Source: Fimbriiglobus sp. (lineage in GTDB: Bacteria > Planctomycetota > Planctomycetia > Gemmatales > Gemmataceae). Taken from it: 12,721 bases of DNA. Shown here piece after piece: positions 1 to 7,057 of this stretch. The DNA lies in assembly GCA_025352585.1 (NCBI GenBank), contig JANXTD010000829.1, forward strand, positions 1 through 12,721. The letters are read 5' to 3'. Within the stretch, counting starts at the first letter, position 1; each line of letters begins with the position of its first letter. Under the pieces are notes generated by a model. It was not told the origin of the DNA. It saw nothing but the letters and a program-made list of their open reading frames with translations, and searched no databases. The position numbers and the translations under genes are program-made.

Positions 1-444
1 GTCATTGCTATCGACATCCGGCGTATCGACGATGACCTTGTCGCGCAGGCTCTCGCGGTCGTGGCGGCTGAGCCGGCAGAGCCGCAGCGCGGCGTCGAGC
101 CTATCGGGGTTCACCGACTGGTGGAAGTAGACGACCGGGTCGCGCGTGGTCGGCCGGGTGTACGACGCCTGCGCGACCGGGGCACCGGCCAGCGCGTTCA
201 TCAGCGTCGATTTGCCGACGCCGGTGCCGCCCATGAGCATGACGACCAGCACCGGCCGCTCGACATCGAGTCCGTCGGCCTTGCGGCGCAAGTCCTCGGC
301 CAGCCCCTCGACCTCGGCGCGGGCGATGGCCGACACCGGGTAGCGCCGCCGCGCGTCGAGCCACTCGCGAAGCCGGCGTTCCAGCGAGCGCAGCAGCGGC
401 GCGAGCGTGCGCAGGAACGGCGGGGGTGGGGCACCGGGAGTCAT
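1..444 (-). CDS. P-loop GTPase, N-terminal part (cut by window edge)
   Basis: An open frame runs from an ATG at 444 to the left edge with no stop, giving 148 complete residues of a longer protein. A Walker A/G1 motif GGTGVGKST lies at residues 72-80, a possible switch I segment SYTRPTT at about 94-100, and a G3-like motif DTPDVDSND at 140-148, directly at the cut. About 70 residues precede the P-loop; they are rich in Arg and Leu and probably helical, and I see no signal peptide. The ATG overlaps the stop of the upstream GTPase (ATGA, 441-444), so the two are almost certainly co-translated. G1 spacing and the 'YTRxxT' segment resemble the neighbour, suggesting an old duplication. I infer a GTPase of the Era/dynamin-like superfamily. 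The G4 motif and any membrane segments lie outside the window, so the subfamily is unknown. Confidence 0.8.
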   Translation of the reverse strand, partial: MTPGAPPPPFLRTLAPLLRSLERRLREWLDARRRYPVSAIARAEVEGLAEDLRRKADGLDVERPVLVVMLMGGTGVGKSTLMNALAGAPVAQASYTRPTTRDPVVYFHQSVNPDRLDAALRLCRLSRHDRESLRDKVIVDTPDVDSND

Positions 445-2270
445 GACGGCGCAGGCTCCTTGATCGCGGTGGGCGGGGCGAGTCGGGCGCTCAACTCGCG
501 GATCGTCGCCGGCACGCGCAAGAGCACCTGTTGCAGCTTCTGCATCGCCGTTCCGCCGGAGGTCGGCCACTCGATGAGCCGCTGCGACAGCGGCAGGCTC
601 AGCTTCTCGCGGACGAGCGAAAGCCGGTGGTTGCGCAGCCGCGTCCGGCCGAACTCGACGACTTGCCGCACGACCAACTCGACGACTTGCCGGCTCAGCG
701 ACACGACGACGGGGATCAAGAGGAGTTGGTACAGGCTCGGCCCCCAGGTGAAGTAGAGGGTCGCGCCGACGGCCGCCATGTCGATCGCCAACACCAGCAG
801 CCGCAGGAACAGCAGTGGCACCGGGTGGGCGGCGAGGCGGTCGGGCACGGCCTTCGCCGCGGCGTCGAGTTCGTCGGTCTCGGCCGCCTCGTAGTCGCGG
901 TACAGCGCCTCGAAGGCGTCGAGCGTCTGCGTCTTCAACCCCGCGTCGAAGCCGTGCGTCACCTGCTTCCAGACGGGGTGGCTGCTCGCGCGCCGCAAAG
1001 CGTCGGCTTGCAGCGAGTCGAGCATTGCGGCGAGCGCCGTCGCCAGGACGACCCGCTCCGGTTGCGTCGGCATCTCCGGCCGGGCGAGCAGCTTGGCCAC
1101 GAAGTCGCGGGCGTAGCGGTACGGCAACCGCAGCAGGGCCAGAGTCGCGCTGATGAGCTTGCCCGGCCCCGGCAACTCGAGCATCTCGATCACCTGCTCG
1201 CGCGTCCGGTCGAAGCGGCGGAAGGTTTCGCCGCTGAGGAATTCGCGGGCGTAACGCTTCTCGAAGTCTTCGCGGCCGGCCTCGACGAGGCCACGCCACA
1301 GGTCGAGTTCGGTGAGGTCGCGGCGGGCCACGTCGAGCAGCCCGTCGCCGGCGGTTTGCAGGTAAACCAGCGCGTTGCGGGTGGTGCGGCCGCGCGTCGC
1401 CACCGGGGTCGGGCAGAGCGCCAGCAGTTGGTTCAGCAGGCAAACGCGGTACTTCGCGCCCAAGCCGGCCGGGTCTTTGCGGATCTCCGGTGAGAGGTTC
1501 GAGATGGCGACGCAGGGGATCGGCGGGATCTCGCCGCCCTCGCCGCGAGGGAGTTTGCCGAGGACTTCCTGGCGGAAGTGCTCCGTCAAGGCGTCCGCGT
1601 CGGCCTCGCGCATCTTGGTGAGCACGACGACGACTGCCTTGCCGGCCCGCACGACGTGGTGCAGGAACTGCGTCGGCACCTCGTCGTTGTAGCGCTCGTC
1701 GGAGGCGACGTAGACGACCACGTCCGCGAGTCCGACGACTTCCATCAACCGGCCGACGTAGCCGGTCGAGGCCCACGTCGTCATGTCGGGGCAGTCCCAA
1801 ATCACGAAGTCGCCCAGCGGGTCGGCCCCGGTGGTGGGCGGGACGCGGCGGACCTGGTACACGTCCTCGTCGAGGTCGGCCGGCTTCGCCTCGCTCAGCC
1901 GGTTCAGTGGCCCGAGGAAGCCGAGCGTCGTCGGCCATGTCGTGCCGAGCGCGGCCGGGAGGAATGCCGTGGGGTGGCGCGTGTAGCCGGCCTGCGGGTT
2001 GGCTTCGGCGACGACGCTGCCGGCCAGGAAGTTCACGACCGTGCTCTTGCCGGCCCCCGCGCCGCCGACGACGGCGATGAACAACGGCTTCGGCAGCTGG
2101 CCCTCGGCGGACGGGCCGACGACGTTGCGCGTCAGGGCCGCCGCCATGCGCAAGTGCGCGGCGTGGTCGGCCAACTCGGGCTGCTTGAGGCAGTGGCCTT
2201 CGAGCCAGGAGAAGTCGTCCGCGAGTTGGCGCAGCTTCGCCCGTTGGTCGTGTACTTCCATGCGGGCCAT
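441..2270 (-). CDS. Membrane-anchored P-loop GTPase (dynamin-like/YfjP-type architecture)
   Basis: About 609 residues if the ATG at 2270 is used. A GTG at 2288 adds six residues and an ATG at 2261 removes three. The start is uncertain; a weak GGGG lies 12 bases before 2270. Counting from the GTG, Walker A GAGAGKST is at 75-82, a switch I-like GYTRHPT at 101-107, G3-like WDCPDMTTW at 164-172 and a G4-like TKMREAD at 224-230. A long, mostly helical region follows at about 310-480. Two hydrophobic segments (about 490-513 and 517-536) then form a hairpin, followed by a basic, amphipathic C-terminus. An N-terminal GTPase with a helical region and a late membrane hairpin is typical of bacterial dynamin-like and YfjP/YeeP-type proteins, which act at membranes. 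It overlaps the next GTPase by four bases and follows the thiO-like gene by 45 bases. The role is unknown; membrane remodelling or sensing is inference. Confidence 0.85.
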   Translation of the reverse strand: MARMEVHDQRAKLRQLADDFSWLEGHCLKQPELADHAAHLRMAAALTRNVVGPSAEGQLPKPLFIAVVGGAGAGKSTVVNFLAGSVVAEANPQAGYTRHPTAFLPAALGTTWPTTLGFLGPLNRLSEAKPADLDEDVYQVRRVPPTTGADPLGDFVIWDCPDMTTWASTGYVGRLMEVVGLADVVVYVASDERYNDEVPTQFLHHVVRAGKAVVVVLTKMREADADALTEHFRQEVLGKLPRGEGGEIPPIPCVAISNLSPEIRKDPAGLGAKYRVCLLNQLLALCPTPVATRGRTTRNALVYLQTAGDGLLDVARRDLTELDLWRGLVEAGREDFEKRYAREFLSGETFRRFDRTREQVIEMLELPGPGKLISATLALLRLPYRYARDFVAKLLARPEMPTQPERVVLATALAAMLDSLQADALRRASSHPVWKQVTHGFDAGLKTQTLDAFEALYRDYEAAETDELDAAAKAVPDRLAAHPVPLLFLRLLVLAIDMAAVGATLYFTWGPSLYQLLLIPVVVSLSRQVVELVVRQVVEFGRTRLRNHRLSLVREKLSLPLSQRLIEWPTSGGTAMQKLQQVLLRVPATIRELSARLAPPTAIKEPAPS

Positions 2271-2315
2271 TATCGCGACGCGCCCCACGTTCCGACCAAC
2301 GGGAAGTTCTGGGAA

Positions 2316-3440
2316 TCAAGACCGGAACGCCGGTCGGGCCGTCGCGTCCGCGACGCGGTCGAAGGCGAACCCCGCCGGATCGACGGGCGAAACACCACCC
2401 GTCACCAGCGCCTTCACCATAGACGCAGTGCCGAGCGACAGTTGAATCCCCGCGCGGAAGTGGCCCACGGCGGCGATCACGCTGGGGTGCCCCGGCACCG
2501 GCGCGATCGTCGGCAGGCCGTCGGCGGAGCCGGGCCGCAAGCCGCCCCAGGTCGCCTCGACTTCGCAGTCGCGCAGCACCGGCACCAACTCGCAGGCGAA
2601 CCCCGTCAACCCGGCAACGCCTTCGGGGGTGTTGCCCTTGGCGAACCCTGCCCCCGGCTCCTCAGTCGAGCCGACGAGTACCCGGCCGTCACGCCGCGGC
2701 GCGAGGTAACGCTTGCCGCAGAGCAAGACGTGCGGTACCAGCCCCGGCCGGCCGCGGAACAGGACGATCTGGCCCCGCACCGGGTAGACTCGCCGCGACT
2801 GGCCGAGTTGCGCGAGCAGGTCGCCGGCCCACGCCCCCGCCGCGACGACGGTGTGACGGGCACTCCGTACGCTCCCGTCGGCGAGCGTCACGCCCGTCAC
2901 AACTCCGTCGCGAAACTGCCAGCTCTCGAAACCGACGTTGGGCGTGAGCCTCACGCCACGCCGTCCGCTCGCGGCGACCAGCGACCGGACGTGACGCGGG
3001 TTGCGGACTTGCGCGAAACCGGGCAGGTGCCAGGCGGAGTGCCCCGGCGGCGTCGCGACCCGACGCGGCGGGTGCCTCATCGGCTCGACGGCCAAGCCTT
3101 CGGCTCGCCACAACGCCGGGTACTCGTCTCCCTCCTCCTGCGTCAGGAACTCGACGCCGCCGCAGACGGTGAACTCGTTGTCGATGCCGGTCTCGTCGAG
3201 CAGTCGGCGGGAGAAGTCGGGGAAGTGCGTCGCCCCGTAGGCGCGGAGCTTGTCGAGCGGCGTCGCGGCTTGCTCGAAGTTGCCCGGCGGGACGATGCCC
3301 GCGCCGGCCCACGACGCCTCGCGGCCGAAGTCGCCGCGCTCGACGACCTCGACCTTCAACCCGGCCGCCGCCAGGGCGTAGGCGCTGCTCAGGCCGATGA
3401 TGCCGCCGCCGAGAATCAGCACGTCGAGACGCTCGCTCAT
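2316..3440 (-). CDS. thiO: FAD-dependent glycine oxidase-like protein (DAO superfamily, ThiO type)
   Basis: 374 residues, the usual length for ThiO. The N-terminal dinucleotide fold has GGGIIG at residues 11-16 and the ribose-binding acid E34 at the end of the second strand. Other family landmarks are EASWAGAG (41-48), PVRGQIV (220-226), GRVLVGSTE (252-260) and WGGLRPGSADGLPTIAP (298-314). The Arg in GLRPG is the position that binds the substrate carboxylate in glycine and D-amino-acid oxidases. GHFRAGIQL (326-334) closes the FAD site. ThiO oxidises glycine to iminoglycine with O2, feeding the thiazole branch of thiamine synthesis; related enzymes oxidise other amines. No thiS, thiG or thiE lies nearby, so the thiamine role rests on family resemblance only. 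It leads a minus-strand unit with the two GTPases. The ATG at 3440 has no SD; a TAGAAT hexamer sits six bases upstream, so the message may be leaderless. Confidence 0.85.
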   Translation of the reverse strand: MSERLDVLILGGGIIGLSSAYALAAAGLKVEVVERGDFGREASWAGAGIVPPGNFEQAATPLDKLRAYGATHFPDFSRRLLDETGIDNEFTVCGGVEFLTQEEGDEYPALWRAEGLAVEPMRHPPRRVATPPGHSAWHLPGFAQVRNPRHVRSLVAASGRRGVRLTPNVGFESWQFRDGVVTGVTLADGSVRSARHTVVAAGAWAGDLLAQLGQSRRVYPVRGQIVLFRGRPGLVPHVLLCGKRYLAPRRDGRVLVGSTEEPGAGFAKGNTPEGVAGLTGFACELVPVLRDCEVEATWGGLRPGSADGLPTIAPVPGHPSVIAAVGHFRAGIQLSLGTASMVKALVTGGVSPVDPAGFAFDRVADATARPAFRS

Positions 3441-3446
3441 GGCGGC

Positions 3447-3452
3447 ATTCTA
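3447..3452 (-). promoter_or_regulatory. Candidate -10 element of a leaderless thiO message
   Basis: On the minus strand TAGAAT (five of six matches to TATAAT) ends exactly six bases before the thiO ATG at 3440. That would place the transcript start at or next to the ATG. The hexamer 17 bases upstream, GCGTCA, is a poor -35. No SD-like purine run lies between, which fits leaderless translation. Confidence 0.35.
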
Positions 3453-3468
3453 CGGCCGCGAAGTCCGC

Positions 3469-3497
3469 TTGACGCCTCCGGGGGCCGCGGCCATACC
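3469..3497 (+). promoter_or_regulatory. Candidate sigma70-like promoter for the TIGR03067 gene
   Basis: TTGACG (five of six to TTGACA) at 3469-3474 is followed after 17 bases by CATACC (three of six to TATAAT) at 3492-3497. A start near 3504 would leave a leader of about 30 bases containing the GGAGA ribosome site. The -10 is weak, so this is a candidate only. It lies in the 93-base divergent gap shared with thiO. Confidence 0.3.
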
Positions 3498-3533
3498 GGC
3501 GGCCAAAACCCGCCCCCGCCCGGAGACGCCGCG

Positions 3534-4058
3534 ATGCGCCTGGTCCTGCTCACGACGTTCGCCGCCCTGACCGTCGGCCCCGCCTCCGCCCAGACGCCGG
3601 CCCCGGTCGTCATGCCGGTGGCGTCCGAGGAGTTGAAGAAGCTGCAAGGGAACTGGAAGTGCGCGTCGATCGTTTTCGACGGCGTCGAGCAGATGGCCAA
3701 CCCCAAGGAGCGCGAGGCGCTGACCCTCGTCGTCAAGGCGGCGGAGTACCGCATGTACTGCGTCAGCGACCCGGCCAAGGACTTGCACCTGCGGCTGTTC
3801 ACCGGCGAAATCGCCCTCGACGCCGCGACCCGCTCGTTCACGCTGATCGTGGTGGACGGCCGCGAGAAGGGCAAGCGGGTCCACGGCATCTACGAACTCA
3901 CGGCCGACCAGTTCAAGACTTGCTACGGCCCGGCCGACAAGCCGCGGCCGGCGAAGTTCGAGGCGGCCAAGGGCTCGGGTCAGTTCGTCGAGAGTTGGAA
4001 ACTCGAAGGGTTGAAGCCGGCCGCGGCGGGCCTCATCAAAGCGGCCGGTGCCCCGTAG
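3534..4058 (+). CDS. Secreted TIGR03067-type protein (planctomycete family of unknown function)
   Basis: 174 residues. The start is the ATG at 3534, with GGAGA at 3522-3526 as ribosome site, seven bases upstream. Residues 1-19 look like a signal peptide (short basic start, hydrophobic core, cleavage after ASA, next residue Q20). The mature part has the family pattern: LKKLQGNWKC (34-43) near its start, a central block ending in GEIALD (91-96), then GIYELTADQFKTCYGPA (118-134) and a final FVESWKLEGL (151-160). TIGR03067 proteins occur in many copies in planctomycete genomes as lipocalin-like secreted proteins; their function is not known. Three cysteines (43, 76, 130) could form one disulfide after export. 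The same frame stays open far upstream across the antisense of thiO and the GTPase, but that part is a high-GC artefact. mutS2 follows after 56 bases. Confidence 0.85.
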   Translation: MRLVLLTTFAALTVGPASAQTPAPVVMPVASEELKKLQGNWKCASIVFDGVEQMANPKEREALTLVVKAAEYRMYCVSDPAKDLHLRLFTGEIALDAATRSFTLIVVDGREKGKRVHGIYELTADQFKTCYGPADKPRPAKFEAAKGSGQFVESWKLEGLKPAAAGLIKAAGAP

Positions 4059-4114
4059 AATACCGGTGCCCCTCGTCCTGGTGAACCCCGGCGTGGCGGC
4101 GCTGTCTCTTCCGC

Positions 4115-6058
4115 ATGACCGCCACCAGGATCGAGCCGCCGCCGATGATGGACGCCCACACGCTCGGGCTACTCGAGTTCGACAAGGTCCGCGAACTCCT
4201 CGCCGGCTACGCCTCGACGACCCTGGGCCGCGAACTCGCCCGCCAGGTCGAGCCGATCGCCCCGCTGGCCGCGATCCGCAAGGAACAGGAACTCGTCGGC
4301 GAAATGGTGATGGCGCTCACGGCCAACCAGTCGCCCCCCTTCGGCGGCTTCCACGACGTGCGGCTCATGGCCCGCCGCGCCGCTATCGGCACCATGCTCA
4401 GCGCCGAACAGTTGCTCCAGGTCTCCGAGACGCTCACCTGCACCGGGGCGATGTACCGATACCGGATGCGCCTCGACCAGCGCCACGCCGGGCTGATCGA
4501 CCTGCTCGGCGGCATCGAGGACCTGGGCGTCACGGCCAAGACCATCGGCGGCTGCCTTGACGGCCGCGGGCACGTCCTCGACATGGCCAGCCGCGAACTG
4601 GCGGCCGTGCGGCAGAAACTTTACGACCTCGAAGAGAAGGTCAAGGCCGAGGTCAAGCGGCTGTTACGCGACCCGGAGTTGCGCAAAATTCTCAGCTACC
4701 CCAACGCGACCGTCAACGGCGACCACTACGTCCTGCCGGTGTCGGTGAACCACCGGCACAAGATCACCGGCGTCGTCCACCGCGTCAGCCCCACCGGCGA
4801 GACGGTGTTCATCGAGCCGGCGAGCGTCGCGAACTTGAGCGTCGAGCGGGTGACACTGAAGGCCGAGGAGGACCGCGAGGTCAAGCGCGTCTTGCGGCGG
4901 CTCAGCGCCGAGGTCGGCCGGGTGGCGCGGCCGCTCATCAACGCGCTCGACGTGATCGCCAAGCTCGACCTGCTGACGGCCAAGGCCCGGTTCGGCCGCG
5001 AGTTCGACATGACGGCCCCGGACATCAACACCGACGGCCGGCTTTGGCTGCGCGACGCCCGCCACCCGCTGCTACTCAATCTGTTCAAAGCGGACCCGCC
5101 GGAGAGCCGTCGCAAGGTCGTGCCGATCGACTTGCGGCTCGGGCTGGGCTTCAACCTGCTCATCATCACCGGGCCGAACACCGGCGGCAAAACGGTCACG
5201 CTGAAGACGACGGGCCTGCTGAGCCTGATGGCCCTGTGCGGCATGCCGATCCCGGCGGGGGAGGGCAGCTTGGTCCCGGTCTTCGACAAGATCTTCGCCG
5301 ACATCGGCGACGAGCAAAGCCTTGAACAGTCGCTGAGCACGTTCAGCTCGCACATCTCGCGCATCGCGGCGATCTTCTCGCAGGCGACCAACAAGAGCCT
5401 CGTTCTGCTCGACGAACTCGGGGCGGGTACTGACCCGACCGAGGGCGCGGCGCTCGGCCGGGCGATCCTCGACGAAGTCGTCCTGACCGGCTGCCGCGGC
5501 ATCGTCACGACGCACCTCGGCGACCTCAAGACTTACGCCTTCAACAACGACAGCGCCGAGAACGGCGCGGTCGAGTTCGACATCGAGACCCTGCGGCCGA
5601 CGTACCGCCTGCAAATCGGCCAGTTCGGCATGAGCAACGCCCTGCAAATCGCCAAGCGCCTGAAACTCCCCAAAGAACTCTTGAGGCGTGCGCGCCGGTA
5701 CTTGAAACGTCGCAAGGGTAAGACCTCCGAGTTGACGCGGCTCCAGGAACTGCGGGAGGAGGCCGAGAAGGCCCGCGACGCGGCGCTCTCCGCCCAGCAC
5801 GAGGCCGAAAAATCGAGAGCCGAGTACGAGCGGCTGTCGCAGGCGATTACCAAGGAAGCCGCCGACGCGGTGGCGCTTCAAGAGATGCGGACGCGGTTGC
5901 AACCGGGCGACCAGGTTCACGTCAAGCGCTTCGACGCGCCGGGCAAGGTGCAGCGCGTCAACGCCGTGAAGCAGACGGTGACCGTGGGTGTCGGCATTGC
6001 AAATTGGGAAGTCCCGTTCGACGAGATCTTCCCGAAGCGGATCAACGCCCCGGCGTGA
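4115..6058 (+). CDS. mutS2: MutS2-family ATPase lacking the Smr domain
   Basis: 647 residues. The N-terminal region (LEFDKVRELLAGYAS, 20-34) and the core and lever helices match MutS2, with PTGETVFIEP at 226-235. The ATPase domain shows Walker A GPNTGGKT (353-360), the ABC signature region STFSSH (408-413), Walker B LVLLDELGAGTDP (429-441) and the switch His in TTHLGDLK (465-472). A charged coiled coil spans about 530-590 and a KOW-like beta region about 595-640. MutS2 proteins bind branched DNA or collided ribosomes and normally reach about 780 residues with a C-terminal Smr nuclease domain. Here the protein stops just after the KOW-like part, and the stop overlaps the opposing gene by 17 bases, so no Smr remnant can follow. 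The ATG at 4145 or 4148 could also be the start; none has a clear SD. Confidence 0.93.
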   Translation: MTATRIEPPPMMDAHTLGLLEFDKVRELLAGYASTTLGRELARQVEPIAPLAAIRKEQELVGEMVMALTANQSPPFGGFHDVRLMARRAAIGTMLSAEQLLQVSETLTCTGAMYRYRMRLDQRHAGLIDLLGGIEDLGVTAKTIGGCLDGRGHVLDMASRELAAVRQKLYDLEEKVKAEVKRLLRDPELRKILSYPNATVNGDHYVLPVSVNHRHKITGVVHRVSPTGETVFIEPASVANLSVERVTLKAEEDREVKRVLRRLSAEVGRVARPLINALDVIAKLDLLTAKARFGREFDMTAPDINTDGRLWLRDARHPLLLNLFKADPPESRRKVVPIDLRLGLGFNLLIITGPNTGGKTVTLKTTGLLSLMALCGMPIPAGEGSLVPVFDKIFADIGDEQSLEQSLSTFSSHISRIAAIFSQATNKSLVLLDELGAGTDPTEGAALGRAILDEVVLTGCRGIVTTHLGDLKTYAFNNDSAENGAVEFDIETLRPTYRLQIGQFGMSNALQIAKRLKLPKELLRRARRYLKRRKGKTSELTRLQELREEAEKARDAALSAQHEAEKSRAEYERLSQAITKEAADAVALQEMRTRLQPGDQVHVKRFDAPGKVQRVNAVKQTVTVGVGIANWEVPFDEIFPKRINAPA

Positions 6059-6881
6059 GCCACTCGGGTTTCGCCCGGTGCAGGTAGGCCAGGACGAAGC
6101 CCATCGCTACGGCTTCGAGTACGACCACCGGCAGGTTCGCCAGGAAGACGACCCCGGCCACGTCGCGCAGCCCCTCGCGGCCGCCGAACGCCAGCACCGC
6201 CACGTTGAGGGCCACCGTGAGGTAGGCCACGCCGCCGCCGAGCCACAGGCCGAGCGGGTAAACCGGGTCGCGCTCCAGACGGCGTTCCAGCCACGCCAAC
6301 AGCGCGGACGCGACTACGATCCCGACGATGACACTCGGCCACGCCAGCCACCAGGCTTTGCCGAACGGCGGCAGGCATTCGCGCGAGCCGAAGCGGCACC
6401 AGGCCCACTGACAGGCGACCGCCAGCGTCGAGAGTAGCACCGCCGCCGCGAGGAACGAAACCGCGAATCGCACCGCCGGCCGCCGCAAGGTCGCGGAGCC
6501 GACCGCGGCGCGGAGCAGGGGCCGCACGCCCAGCGTCGGCAGCGTGTAGACGACGAAGTTGACGCCGAGGGTGTTCCAGCCGCCGTGGCCGAAGAGCAGC
6601 ATCTGCATCGCCAGGCCGACGCCGATGGCGACCCCGGCGCGCCGGCCCAAGACGACCGCCATCAGGCCGTTAAGCAGCAGGTGCGCGGAGCCGACGCCGC
6701 CGACGGGGACGTGCAGTTGCGACGCGACGAAGAAGGCCGCCGTCAGGACGCCGAGCCGCGGCACCTCGTCCTCGCCGACCCGCCGCGCCCCGTAGGCCAG
6801 TAGCCCCGCGGCCAGCAGCGCCCCGAGGAGTTGCCACGACGGCAGGAGCACGCCGTCGGAGATGTGGACCGCGAACGCCAT
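6042..6881 (-). CDS. cbiM: CbiM/NikM-like cobalt/nickel ECF transporter substrate-binding membrane protein
   Basis: 279 residues, very hydrophobic, with about seven to eight membrane segments. Family motifs: HISDGVLL (6-13), VPVGGVGSAHLLLNGL (58-73) with H67, FGHGGWNTLGVN (97-108), and a C-terminal ANLPVVVLEAVAMGF (248-262). CbiM and NikM are the substrate-specific subunits of energy-coupling-factor transporters for Co2+ or Ni2+; the metal is held by the N-terminal Met-His and an inner His. Here five residues (MAFAV) precede that His, so the usual N-terminal arrangement is altered. The valine codon is GTC, so no later start restores Met-His. No cbiN, cbiQ or cbiO is visible and the gene stands alone on its strand. 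A segment with three cysteines (157, 162, 169) lies in a loop. The 176-base upstream gap shows no B12-box (GCCACTG), so no cobalamin riboswitch is supported. Confidence 0.8.
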   Translation of the reverse strand: MAFAVHISDGVLLPSWQLLGALLAAGLLAYGARRVGEDEVPRLGVLTAAFFVASQLHVPVGGVGSAHLLLNGLMAVVLGRRAGVAIGVGLAMQMLLFGHGGWNTLGVNFVVYTLPTLGVRPLLRAAVGSATLRRPAVRFAVSFLAAAVLLSTLAVACQWAWCRFGSRECLPPFGKAWWLAWPSVIVGIVVASALLAWLERRLERDPVYPLGLWLGGGVAYLTVALNVAVLAFGGREGLRDVAGVVFLANLPVVVLEAVAMGFVLAYLHRAKPEWLTPGR

Positions 6882-6887
6882 GCGGTG

Positions 6888-6893
6888 ATGTTA
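6888..6893 (-). promoter_or_regulatory. Candidate -10 element of a leaderless cbiM message
   Basis: On the minus strand TAACAT (four of six to TATAAT) lies exactly six bases before the cbiM ATG at 6881, the same spacing as at thiO. CTGAAC 17 bases further upstream is a weak -35. No SD precedes the ATG. The repeated arrangement is the main support. Confidence 0.3.
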
Positions 6894-7057
6894 CGGCGGC
6901 ACGCGGCACCGTTCAGGTTCGGAGGTCGATCGAGAAATAAGTTTCGTATTGGCAGGATTGTCCTTGCGTCTGGTCGTGACAACCGTTCAGCTAGGCAGAG
7001 GCTCGGAGGGGCGTTCCCGCAATCGAGCGTTCAACCCGTGTCTATCAAGGTGCCGAT

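Noticed and set aside
61..1493. Plus-strand open frames (61-756 and 531-1493)
   Set aside because: Both are antisense to GTPase genes with clear P-loops and show low-complexity composition.
2271..2288. GTG start for the membrane GTPase
   Set aside because: No SD precedes it and two ATGs follow within nine codons; kept only as an alternative.
1578..3533. Long plus-strand open frame running into the TIGR03067 gene
   Set aside because: It is antisense to the membrane GTPase and thiO, has no recognisable domain, is rich in Arg, Gly and Ala as GC-rich shadows are, and the real gene has its own SD and signal peptide at 3534.
3441..3533. TPP riboswitch before thiO
   Set aside because: The gap is only 93 bases and lacks the CTGAGA element on the minus strand.
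4726..5920. Minus-strand frames inside mutS2
   Set aside because: mutS2 motifs are unbroken on the plus strand; these frames have no family features.
6059..6440. Separated Smr domain downstream of mutS2
   Set aside because: The region after the stop is the opposing cbiM gene; plus-strand frames there show no Smr motif such as LDLRG.
6882..7057. Cobalamin riboswitch before cbiM
   Set aside because: No B12-box (GCCACTG) in the minus-strand leader, and a -10-like element sits six bases before the ATG.
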